From contig OZ316892.1 of assembly GCA_973895155.1 (NCBI GenBank), positions 27,838,001 to 27,902,000 on the forward strand: 64,000 nt of DNA. The letters run 5' to 3'. Origin of the DNA: Marsupella aquatica. Lineage: Eukaryota; Marchantiophyta. How positions within the stretch are numbered: position 1 is the stretch's first letter; every line of letters begins with the position of its first letter. Positions 1 to 13,000 of the stretch are shown in pieces. Under the pieces are notes generated by a model. It was not told the origin of the DNA, did no database searches, and saw only the letters and a list, made by a program, of their open reading frames with translations. The translations under genes and the position numbers were made by a program.

Positions 1-1069
1 GACCACCACCAGGAGGGGCCATGGCACAAAGGAGCTGGCAGTTCTTGATATGTCTTACTTCTTGTTTAGAACGATCATACCAAAATCCATTATCCATCCA
101 AAGCTTCAGCAATTCCAATGGAGGCATAAAGCCAAACTGTGAGGCAATCCAATTGACTTGTCAAATTGTTTCTACTGGTTCACTTTCCACAAATGACTGC
201 ATTGTGGAATTCAGTCACTACTCAAATACAACAGACAACAAGGCGATCATTTCAGCTTATCGGATCTGGCTACTAAAAGATCCATCCCAGCATCGTGAGA
301 TGTTCTGAAGAGGCCAAATATTTTGATAATTCAAATAATTGGAAATGGTGTCCAGGATCACCTGACTTTTCTTCGGCATGTTGAGATCATCAAGAAAACA
401 CACCAACTTCTTTCCTCCAGGAGGTGCAAAAACTCCTCTGGTTCGTTTTTCAAGTCTACCCTCGATGGTTTCCTACATTCACAAAATCATAACATCCTTA
501 TCGAAACTCATCTACTGCAAAATCGATACAATTATAATAGACACTCTCGTCCTCGTTTTGCATTACCGCTATCTCTACCACCAAACCATAACTTTTTCAA
601 AATTCGTACACGGTATTTTGCAAGCTCACATGAGATTAGGCTGCACTATACAATTACATGATGAGGCAAGATCTTTGAATGCCCAAGGTAGGACCAGTGA
701 TGACATCAACTAGACGTATGGGGGAATATGCATGTAATACAGACATGTGATACACAGGTGATAATGATCAGACATACGAGACGAAGAAAGATTTGGGTAT
801 GTTCTGGTCATTCCATGTACAAAGTCACAGCGGGGTTACAAATACGATGATGGAAGCTTGGTTAACACAACAGTCAAAGTCAGGATAAACACCTGTAGAC
901 TGGGAGAGGAAGTTTGTGCAGAAAAGTTCATGACCATAGCAGCAAGCCCATCAGGTAGTGCACTGAGGACACTTCCAATGATCAGAGTCTTTCCAACTCC
1001 CACTCGGCCAACTACAAGACTGTGCTTGCCATGAACAACCAGTGTCTTGACCATAAAATTCACCCGCAC
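1..1069 (-). CDS. DHC10/DNAH2: Dynein heavy chain AAA3 exons (1069-893, 472-362, 136-1); last one cut by the window edge
   Basis: The exon 1069-893 has the AAA3 P-loop GRVGVGKT (about residue 2,542) and [13 protein letters not shown]. The exon 472-362 has [17 protein letters not shown] and Walker [10 protein letters not shown]. The last exon has [20 protein letters not shown] and ends in CAMAPPGGG at base 1. AAA3 is a regulatory ATPase site; both Walker motifs look intact. Confidence 0.95.
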
Positions 1070-4000
1070 CTGCATGATAATATGAGATCAGAATTTTCCG
1101 AAAGGACCTGTACCGTCAGTACAAAACAGCCAAGTATAATAATTACTCATCCAGGACATAACAATGTCCGAATAGCAGGACCTGAGAGTGAATCTCAAGT
1201 TTTGAAGCCTCACCTGATGACTCATGTCGTTGGCATTTAAGACTGTAAGCACATACCAATCACTTCATCACATTTAAAACAAAACCAATCAAAAGACTGG
1301 CAAGGAAGATGCCAGCAGAGGGAGTGGGTTTTGAACCGTATCAACAGTTGGCACTTGAATTTTGAAGAATGGAGTTCCTGGAGTGATTTTCCAGTTTGGG
1401 TTGAGCTTCTCTTCCCAAAGTGTCAAGACCTTTTTCTTCGGGTCTACCCAGTAGTCAAAGACGGTTCCTGTTGCCGGAAACCTGCAGGGAACACAATGAT
1501 ATGATTGAATGTTCTACGAAAAACAACGACACAAGCTTCTTGGGTCAAAGATCCTTGTTTGTTTTAGTAAGTCGTCATGTTTGCAATCCATGCTTCTGGC
1601 AGGTTCCACAGCTCCAATTTAAAGACGATTCTTACTGCTGGTACATTTGTTAAATAGTAACACAAGGGACAACTTGGCCAGAGGGAACGAAATGTCAAGA
1701 CTTACCTCGGATCAAAATCCCTAATGAACATATCAAACAAGGTTCTACCTTCTTCATCAACACTTGCTCCTATAGACCAAGTGAGACAAAAGAGGAACCA
1801 GGTCTCTATGAACATGATGTACTGCTCTCCTTCCGCTGGATTGATTCCATTCTCAGTAGTTATCAGTGCATCGATCAGTGTACAAAGAGTCACCACACTG
1901 TTCAAGACATCTATGGGAACCGTTTCTTTACATTTTGTCTGTCTACATTTTGTGGCAGGATCCACATATCTTTCCAACAGTCTGCGTAAAGTTGCAATCA
2001 TAACCTGTTGCAATTGACAAACGAAATGCAAGGCTTAGACTTGAGTTCTATTTGTTCAACAATTACTACCTTAACTTGCACATTTTTTAAACCAAGATTT
2101 ATTGCTGAGTCGGCAGAGAGCTCGTTGGATTTGAAAGGAGCTCGTAAAAAATGTCAACCCACCGGATCTACTCCAGCTGCCACTTTACGTTGCAACCAAG
2201 TCTCAGCGTATGGCCACCAACCAAGATCCTCAACGTTATAAAATATCATACCAGCACGACTTACTGTTGCAGGAGAAGCTTGCGACAAATCTTCCACCTC
2301 AAATAACAAGGAAACCTTGAACCAACAGGTAAAACATGATTGTTAGATATTTATTTTCAAATCTCAAAAGAACGAAAACGAAAGGATGAAAGACAAAAGC
2401 AGATAGGATTTAGAAAAGTGTGGATGATACCTGCATTGGCATGTTTATTCGCTCGTTGTTCAAGAGAGTGAGAATCTTGTTGTCATCTAGCAAGGTATTC
2501 ATCGATTCAATCCACAGAGTGTCGACTGGCCCATCAAACATGATCCACTTACAGTCCAAGGACTCATCAGGACAGACTCTCCTCATTATGGATGCTAGGA
2601 TACCATCACACCATTCTCCTGTCAACTTGCTGGTAAAGCCATATATCTCATCATTTGAGAAAGCCAGAGAATTCATTATGTAGACCGTTGTGTGCTCAAA
2701 GAAGTCGCCCTCGATTCCCTGATCTTTCAGGCGACCCTGTGCATTCATCAGACTTCTCCAAGCAACAGTTTTGCCTGATCCAGACTTTCCAACGAGCATA
2801 TTTCCATGCCTAGCTAGCATACAATCATACAACTGCAAGATCACACCATAGAAATTTAGGTGTCAGGGAACATGGAGAACGGTGACATCTGGTACTCAAC
2901 GCTTTGTCTAGATTTAACGAATGCTGCACTGGAGCAAGAACCACAGAGTCAGGACACAAAGCTTGGTCTAAGTAGTCTGTACGTGTAATTTATAGCTTTA
3001 ATATCCGTTAGGAGCTAACCAAAGTTACGACTCAATCTGACATTCACTTTGCCGGAGTCTGCACTTGGATCCTGGCAAAAGCTGCAGACTTGATCTAGGG
3101 TCCAAACTAAAATATACATATGTTCAAAAATTTCGTAGTGTTTTGTAACTTACATTCCATTTGCATAGTCTTACTTTCCACAGAGTACCTATGGTTTTAC
3201 AAAATTTTGCACATCTTTACATCAGTAATGAGTAGAGTTGATCCATATTGTAGCAGAAAGTCTGATCACTGTTCCTGGTTAGTTGAATGTATTGACACTA
3301 TAGTTAGTTGATTTAGACTTTTGATGCATCTAAACTCTCAGGACATACAAACCTGAATAATCTTAGGAATGAAAGCAGGCACAATCTGCAAGCCTCGAGA
3401 TAAGAGGTCTTCTTCAATAGCCTTTCTGAGATGATCACTTTCTTTTGGCGCCAACTCTAGACCCGGGAAAAGGTCAGACAACAACGCATTAAATAGTGGA
3501 ATATCAGCGTAGACTAGTTTCGGCTTGATCAGATCTCTCATTGAGCGTTGCAAGATTACATCCTCTGGTAGATCCTGGTCAACTCGCTTGGTCATTCCAG
3601 CTGCTCGGGTTATAGGGATTACAAATGATCGTAGTCCATAGTCATAGTGATCCTGCTTTGACAGTTGTCGTTGGGAAAGCTCCATGATGGCAATGACCTT
3701 CTTAGCAAGTACCTGAGTCAAGGCTTGCAGTTCAATTAAGGAAATTGATGATGATTTGGGTTACAGAAATGAAGCAGACCCTCACTCAAGAAAATTTCGA
3801 ATTTTAAAAAGCTGCAAACAAAAGTAGAATCTCAGATTTGGGCACAGTTTCTTCTAAACAAATCTGTCATGGAAGTGCGGCATCTTGAGGGGCAGTGGAC
3901 TACCTTAGCAGTTGCAAAACCTTCACTGAACAACATGTTCTCGGCAATCATAGTGAAATCCGGAAGCATCATGGAGACTGGTCTAAGCATTGCTTTCAGA

Positions 4001-7000
4001 TTCTCAGGCAGCTCACTACGACCTGCATATCCAGGGTTCATTGTCACAAAGATTCCGCATGTCATAATCAGGCGCATCTCCACTCCTTCAAACACGAATC
4101 GCTCCAGTCCAAGCTTGATGGCACTCATCACCGCAGCAATTTGTGTTGCCACCACAGACAGGACCTCCACTTCTATCCTGTTAAACTCGTCAAGACATGC
4201 CCAAGCTCCGGTTTGTGCCAATCCAGCAAACATAGTTCCTGTCATTTTGTAATCAACTCCGTCTGAGCAGTTGAAAACTATCACATATCTGCAGTCAAAT
4301 GGTCGTATGCCATTAGCCACAAGCTCTTTGAAAAAATAGGATCGCCATGATACTCAATCCCTCATAGACGGTAGATGCAGCAATTCCAAAAGAACAAATT
4401 GAATTATTGAGTCTATTCAAATGGAAAATATTCGCATGGTTGAGTCTTCCAAATGAAAGAAAAATTTAATTGAGTGGCTCAGTAGTTTAGGCAAAGCCTG
4501 TTCCTGTTCTTCTCTGCTTTCTATGAGCGTTTTACGCAGAAAACGGGCCCATCCCGCAATTTGTTTTATATTATGCCTCATGGTTGTGAATATTAATGGA
4601 TATTTCTGCTGTATTCTGCTTCCAGGGTTGGTTACATATGAGGTCGTACTTCTCTCGTTTCTATGTCCCCATAAAACATGGAACAATAACATATGGTGCT
4701 GGAGATTCACAGTGAAACAACAGAGATTACACTATTTTTTTATACCTTGCAAGACCTTTTCCAAAGTCCTTCACTGTTTCTGTCTTCCCTGTTCCTGCAG
4801 GGCCTAGAGGATTCCCTCCTCTTCTAGTGAACAGAGCAGCTCCTAGGGTGATATAGCAACGATCTGTGAGGGGAGTAACCACCAGGCGACCATTGTTGCC
4901 TTGATACTCATAACCGTAAGTAAAAACTGATAAGACCTGCAGATGAGTGCAAACGGGAACAAAATGCCACAATTCGGAGTTACCAAAGTAACGTAACTGT
5001 TATAAGCATGGAACACCAACGTGGATTCGTTCTGTGCTTTCAATTGATTGGCATCATTGATTCTGCATCTTCTTCTAATCATGAGAATCATTAAGTGGGT
5101 TATTTTAGCTGTGGCCATCTGGTTAAAGTCTCGCAAAACCGCCTATCAAGGGTTCTCAAACTTCGAAACTTGGCTGCACATAGCTCCGGGTTCAGATATT
5201 CAAGTTAAAAATGATAACTGGTAGAGAGTTCTATGCTTGCTGGACTGGTTAGTAGTTACCTGCTTGATTGCCACAGTATTATTCTCCCAGTAAAATCTTA
5301 GCTGAGAAGACCACTCAAAGTCATTTGGTGACGCACATCCCACTTTCAGTAGTTTCTCCAGCACATCACGAGCATGTACCTCAATGGTGATCAGAGCTGT
5401 CTGGTAATCAGGGAAGAAATCCAAATCTCTTAATATGGAGGTTGTAATCAGTCTCTATCTCACTGAGCGGGACCACAAATAATTGTCTGTCATCTCACTG
5501 TGTGAAGACTCGGTAGTTTGCTGTCAATTGTATGCTCTACAATGCGGGATAAAGTGTCTAACAATTTAAGCTGAATTATTTTTTGTGAATTGCTACGGGC
5601 GAAGCGATGTGGAAAACCTCAGACGTAAATTCTCGTTGTCAGAGGCTCTTTCATTTGCTTTTCAGCAATTTTTGTGATTTTCAAAAGTACACTGTATATG
5701 TTTCCTGGTACAATTTACATGCGGTGCCATACCACTTTGTTTCGATCGATTCTTGACAGCTTCACGCGAGTCATAGCAGTGAGTTTATTTAGGTAGCTAA
5801 TCCACTTCTTATAAAGTTTCCGTAGAGCTCCTTTGCTTCCAGCTGCCAAGGCTGTGAGAGCCCGTTCAGAGTCTGCTGTCCATTTTATCTGCCCAGCCCT
5901 GTTTAGTTGGCAAGCCATCCAACATCAGCGTTTTTCCAGTACAACATATCAATTTGGATTAGAGATGATTAGAGATGAAAAGCATACCGATGTGATTGTT
6001 TTTCTTTTCTTTTCTTTTCTTTTCTTTTCTTTTCGTTTCGTTTCTTTTAGTTAATTTACTTTTAAGCAAACAATCCTAACATATTAATCGATTTATGAAT
6101 TGACTCAGAACATAGAATTCTAGTGCTAAAATTCAAGTAATGCTCACGTGATACAGCACTGTCCAGGGTTCTCCCGCAGCCACTTATCCTTTTTCGGTGT
6201 TTTAGTTTCTTCAAGACATTTGAAAAGGTGAACTTTCACAGCACCTTGCATTGCTGTTTCAACCTATTCGAGAAATTCAACAAGTTTAATATCGCGCAGC
6301 TACAATTGTGCTAGCTTCGACTCTAACTGCCGTTGTTGACTTCAGGAAATTGGTCAGACGAGTCCTGTCAGGCTTTCTTGTTATGATGATTCAGCTTCCA
6401 GAGGCAGATTGGACGTTACGCTTTTCTTCGGCAATTTATATTGGAATTGTGCACGAGACATGAGGAAGTGGGTAAATCCGGATGAGAGGCTGCACTCAAC
6501 ATGACTGGTACAGCAAAAGCAAAGATTATATTAGAGGTTACCAGGTTCAGCCACTCTTCTGGTCGACCGTCCAGAACAACAGGTGTAGCATAAGGCAGAT
6601 ACTCTCCATCTGGAGAAAATATCCCCGAAGCCTCATAGTGACGTCGACCATCTTTGCCAGGTTCATGCATTTCCAGTTTTTTTATTCCTTCATAACATTT
6701 TTTCAAATGTGGCTGTAGATGACGATAAACAACTTGAGTTTTCAGCGCTCTCGATTGAAATATGGATGGATCAAGTAAAAAGTCACAGAAGCTTCTGTTT
6801 TGGTGGGGACGTATTCGAAAGAACTTCAATGGGGAGTTCGCTGCAAGGAAACAATTATCACCTGGACATTGCGAGGGTCCTTAGCTTGGCCAAGAATGTC
6901 GAGAAGATTTTCGTTGGAGAGAAAGTAGAACCGTGGAAACTGCTGCCTTTTGTTTTCTAAATAGTTGTCTAGAGACTTTTGAATTTTCTCCAGATTCTGA

Positions 7001-10000
7001 TCCATAGTGTTGAATCTTTCTAAGAGTCCAGGTTTGCAGATTGCTTTAAGTGCAACTTTTGTTACCTGTTAAAACTCAAACCAACATGCTGTCAAAACTC
7101 ACTCGACCTGGATTAATTCCTCAAGCAAGAGTCACTCAACGTAGAGATGCTTGGCTTTGTTTCTCTTGAGATCCTAGTTTTCACAATTTTTCACGGGGAA
7201 CACTCTGAACAGCAACCGTTGGTATTGTCTGGGTTGGTCCCTGTTATACTTGACGTGGGGAGGAGCCAAGTGCCAGGTACATGTAATCTACAAACATTTG
7301 AGTAGTGACGACGTTGACAGAAGGAGAGTACTTGCCCCAATCTCTGTTATCGTACTCAAGAATAGATCGTTGACTGCGTCAAATTCGGCAGATTCCCCAG
7401 GTAATTGCTTGCGGATGTCTTCAGAGCCAATAAATATATTTTGCAAATAAGCCCATGATTTTTGTACCTGATTCCAATTGTATATGTGTCAGCTGCCGAT
7501 CAAGTTTACAGCACAAAAAGCAAAACCTCCTAAAATTGGGCAAATAATGTAGCGCTGCTGCTTTAGTCGAGATGTTCCCAAATTTCAAGAAACGCCCCTA
7601 AGCCCTTAAAGGACAAATCACAAGCTGTTTTGCTCCAGATTGTTCAAAAATATTCCAGAGCAAGATTCGTAAAGATGGCACAATACAGTCAATTGTTATA
7701 CCTGCCAGATCATTTCCACTGTTTCTGACAAAAGCGCTAAGTCCTTTTCCCATTTATTAATGCTGCCAGCAAAATGAATGTGGAACCGATTTGCTTTCAT
7801 AGAGGATAGTGTCAGCCTATTCTCCTCCAGTTGTGCAAATATCTCATCAGTTCCCCTGAGCCTCCATACCTACACATTTAGAAATAAAGTTGCCAGGTCA
7901 ATGCTCTATCTTAAACAATTACGACGCCATCCTTCAGAGGACCCGGCTGCCTTCTGAAGTTACTCATTCTAGGGTCTCGTCTTATTAATGTAACACAGCT
8001 TCGAGTCTTGAGCATTTTAGTTTGTAAAACATGATTTGCTTAAAAGCTATTGGCAATGGACAGATGGAGGCACCCCCTTGTCTTCAACCATATCGAGCTC
8101 AAACGTGGTCCACACTTCGGCAATCTTGGCTATGCTTTCCTCTATTGCAAGCTCCTTGCTAGCAGCAACACTTAGCTCACAAATAAATTCAGCATGAAGG
8201 TCCAGTCGCAGCTCAGCAACCTGCCATTCGACGTAGAACAATTCAGGCAGATAACACACATAGTCCATAATTTCTACGATACAAACAGGGTAGTTTAACG
8301 ATGACAAAGCTTTATTAAAAGGAAATGTGACCCTGCAATGTTTCTCACGTGAAGGCAGGTCTAGCTGTATACATGTCAAAGACATCCAGCCAACATTTAC
8401 CTCACCTCCTAACTTGCGATGATGGGTTTAGGGTGATGAGGGCAGATTACCTTAGCTAAAGTAAAGTCCTTGGATTCTGGATCAAAAAATGACCCAACGT
8501 GTTCCACCAACTTATCCCAATGTCGTTTTCTCATTGCCCGGTTTCGTAGATCCACCGTGAGAGGCAATGTAGTTTTGAACGCGTCCATGGTCTCCTTAAG
8601 AGCTGACCATACCCCCCAGCTAAACAAAGATGTTTCCAGTCAGTCGTGTTTGTCACTCTCCCTTCAAATCGGTGAGCCTTTCCTCAATATAAGCCGAGCT
8701 AATAGAATTTATCCTGACTGTTGTCGTAATCTCTTGCTTACGCTCACATAATTGATACTGTAAACAGAATTTCAGACTTGAACGAAAATGTGAACTTCAG
8801 CATTTTACACATTTTAAGGGATTCATACAGTTTTATGCGTACTTCACATGGAGCTACAGATACGTACACATGTTTTACAAATATGTTCTTACATTTCTAC
8901 ACTTCTTTTACGCAAACTTTCATAAAAGTTGAACGTGACCAACAACATATGTAAAGTTGGAACAGTTAGTGCAATCTTACGTTTTGGTGTCACGGCCAAT
9001 CTTGAACACACGCTTACTCATGGTCTGTGCAACGGTCTCCATGGTAGGAACATCAAGCTCACTGAATAGTCCATCTTTCCAGCTGTCAAAGTGTTCTTCC
9101 CACTCCCGCTTGAGACCCCACATATTTTGGAGTAACTCGAGGTCTTTCAATGTTTGTGAGTTTTCCTTGTTAGAAAGCTTTTCCATACCAAAAAGGCTCA
9201 TTCCTGCCCACAAATCTACTCCACGTTGCTGGTTGGCTTGCACCTGTTACATTGGAAAAAATGGATACGATTTCAGGATGGGATTTTGGAGCCGAGGAGA
9301 ATATGACTCGTAGATATAGCTCTGAGATGGAGCTGAACCAGGTTTGAAACAAATTTCCTCCAGGGCCATATAGTAGCTGTTGATCTTATTAGAACGTTGG
9401 CTTAACATATTGGGAAGAAACTGCAAAAATAAAACTATTTTGAAGTGCAAAATATTGGAAAGAATATGAAGGCACTTGAGAGAACAGAGACCTTTGCACG
9501 CTCCTCCTCTATAAACTTGAAGGCATCAGCAACCGACGTTGCAGTACTCATTGGCATGCGCTCGACAAAAGAAGCCCTGGCTTCAGCGATCTGCGTGAAA
9601 AATGTGCAAGGTCAGATAGGTTTAATCATACTTGTCATGGGCAGCAGTTTTACAAATCTCTCTTGAGAAAGAGTAAAAGAATCTTCAAAGTCAGCTTAAA
9701 CAGCACATTATGAAAATTGACAACCTGATATCATGTTATGAAAAGTACAACTTACCTCTGCCACAAAGCTATCCACCATCCTTGAAAGAGTGTCTCGAAA
9801 ATTGTTCTTTGCTGCCTCTAGTTTCTGTTCCACACTGGCCAGCATGACATTAAACTCCTCCCACTTGGCGGGAAGGCTTTCCAAAAGAGCTTTTTCTTCA
9901 TCAGCGACGGGCACCTGCAATAAAGGCACTCTGTCATTCCACACAAGCATGATGCAGGATACGCTTCGATGTGTGAATTTTGCATCATTGATAGGCCTGA

Positions 10001-13000
10001 AAGTGTCTCGGTTCAATTCAACTCGGTTCAATTCAATTTTGCCTGTAACTGTGGCAATAAACAAGGCCTAGTAAACACTTACTATTCGTTTTACATTGAG
10101 AATCAAACGCAATCACTGGATCCTGTCTTCGCATCCATGAGCGAAGGCTGTAAATGTATACGGATTGCAATGATACCTCAAATTTGGCAAGAACTTTGTA
10201 TTTATCCTCGAGTGGTGCAAAGCGAGCTTCGGTTGCTGCGCCTTCCTCCTTCACAGCCTTCCACTTAGTGGCCGTTGCTGTCAACATGTCCAAGTTCTCA
10301 GGCGGAATGTTCAACATGGTATTGGCGCTGCAGTCAGTCAAAATGGTAGGTAAGCGTTACTTTTTGACTTACACTCTTCATCGAAAGAGAGCTAATTCTT
10401 GAATAATTTCCAAACGCTCAAACCTGGAGTTATTCTAAAAAGCAGAACGTGCCCAACAAAACCATGATTTAAAAAAAATGATAGAACAGTGAAGGCAAGA
10501 GAAATACAAAACTGAAAACTAAACCCGGAATACTTCTCGATGCGATAGGGAACAGAAACCAGGCCTTCAAATTTCATTTAGGGTCTTATGCACGTTATGG
10601 GTACTTACGTCTGCAGGTAGGTATGTATGGCCTCCAATTCTGTCTTCGCTATTTGGTTCAACAAAGTTCTGTAGAAAAATGCAGAGGGTAAATTTTTCAG
10701 TAAGGAAAACAGTCAGGTCCCTGGCTGTTGCCAGTGTCTTGTTACTGCTGCAAGGCAATAACATTGCCGATCATATCTATGACTCCAACGGCCATGACAC
10801 TAATAAATGTCAGCGAGGATTTGAATCAGGAAAGTTTGAGATGGGCAATACTAGAGGCGTATTGGCCACCAGGCGGGTACTGCACATAAAAAGAGGGTGT
10901 CAAGGCAGACACGAAGGCCTAAGCCCAATGAACGGATGGGGACATCTGAGCAACAAGAACTTACGTAAACTTAACAACCCAGGCTTCACAATGTGTGATG
11001 ATTGACTGCTTCAAGACGCCAGACTCAATCCTCAGAAACCGCAGGTTCGTTATGGCCTCTTCTGCCTGTATTGTAATTTATCAACAATGTCAGGAGGCAT
11101 GGAATGTCGGCAATTACTTCCGATTGATTCAGCGGAAAGTTGCTCACCTAAGATTTCTGGAGCCAGGGAAATAGACAAGAACCCAATTCGTGCCTCTAAT
11201 CTCATGACGGCCTTTGCTTTCCCATTCTCATGATAGAAACTCACCCATCTGTTACAAATGCTCTGCACAAATTATTTCTATCTCCACATCATAGCTACTG
11301 TCCATTCCTCCAGAGATAGGGACCATCAAGTCAAACAATTCACAACATACTTTATTAGTTACAGGATGACATAAGCTCCTTATACTCAACCCAAACCTCT
11401 CTATCCCAAAACAATACCTGCACGTCTTCTATCAAATCCTTGTACTTGATAATGTCGGCCTCGAAAGCCGACAGAGGTTTCTTTGCCCGTTCATACCTGA
11501 ATGAAACGCTTGAATCAAGGTACTGAGCTGTACCTGGGTAACATTATTCATTTATCCAACCGATTTTTAATTCCACCAATTACACGAAAGGTGCAGGGGA
11601 ACAAAAGTAAAGGTGATGAGAACTCAGAAGTATTCTCCCATCGAAGTTGATTTCAGATGCGCTCACTCACCGACGAATGTAAGCATCCTTGTCCTGGTCC
11701 CAGACACTTTTGAACTTTTTCTCCCATGACTGCAGGAATTGCTGCACTTTATCATTAAGAGAGAGAACTGCTGATGTGATAACCGTGATAATATCTTCCT
11801 GATCAGGGGCAATAACCTACAGACAGTGCAGGGACTAATATCAATACCACGTTACAAATTAGCTCAATTGTTTAGGGCATGGTTGCTTGAATTCACAGAA
11901 GCCGATGCCAAGCTGAGTGCTCTCTTCACCAATCAACATGTTTGGCATTTTGAAATTAGCCTTGTCAAGATCACAGATATTCACCCGGCTTGTACCTCGT
12001 AAAAACTTGGCAGTGATTTCTGAGACATTGACGTATTTGATGAGGGTGTTGCAGCCTGTAGCTTAGCATCAACCTTGGCCGATGAAGGTGATGAGTGAGA
12101 TTGCATGTGATCTCCTTTCTGCTGTTTTATCTGACTTTTCTCTGATGATGAAGTAGTTTTTTCAGAGGATATAGATGGAGCATGAGGCTTTCCAGTCTTC
12201 GAGTCAATGATCAGACCTGCTTGTGTGCGCAACCGAGGAACCACAGATATCACAGCAACTAGCTCTCTTGCCACCATTTGAACGATTTCCAGGATTTCCT
12301 GCCCAGAGCAAAGAAAGGCTTAGAGATGGGTAATCTGTTCTTGATAATCACTTGTGTGCAGAACTCGGATATGAAATATAATCAGAGAGTAGCAGGAGGG
12401 CATTGGCATTGAAAGTGATAATAACTGCCAACCTGTATTGAAGGGGAAATTTTCACATGGCCAGAGGCTTTATCCAAAGAAGCCAAAGTGTTGAAGACAG
12501 GATTTAGCATTTTCGCTTCTGTACTCAAGGCCTTGGAAAGTTCCTGTAGTGACCTCATTACCGAAGACCTTAAAGCTCTCTCCATCTCAACTTCAACCTG
12601 TAGATGCCACAAACCAAAAAAATTGTAAAGGTTCTTCTCCCATTCTACTAATATCCCATAGAGAGATGGCGTTGGAATTTGGAAGTACCTTTCTCCTATA
12701 TTCCTCCCATTTGCTCCTCACATCTTCGGATTCACTTGCACATTTTTCGTAAGAGATCCCTATTGTGTCTTTGATCATATTGTAAGTTTTCTGAAGTCGT
12801 TCTCGTGCTGCCTCACGGTGGCTTGCCTGTTTGCTTTCAAAGTCATTTATGTCATATACTTTCTTCTTCTCCATTTTAATTAGCCAGTATTCACTGATAA
12901 TCACACAGTACTGAGTGATCCTCTTGTTGGATCCTTCAATCTGCAGTATTGTGGCCTCCACTACGTGGCATTTGACACGGACATCATGAAGGAAGTTCAA

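Noticed and set aside
3869-4252. Plus-strand open frames opposite the AAA1 exon
   Set aside because: They are antisense to the strongly conserved dynein codons and have no recognisable motif.
11050-11268. Minus-strand open frame between dynein exons 11,418 and 11,065
   Set aside because: The exons on either side join directly in phase and match the family without it, so it is intron apart from the overlap with the exon ending at 11,065.
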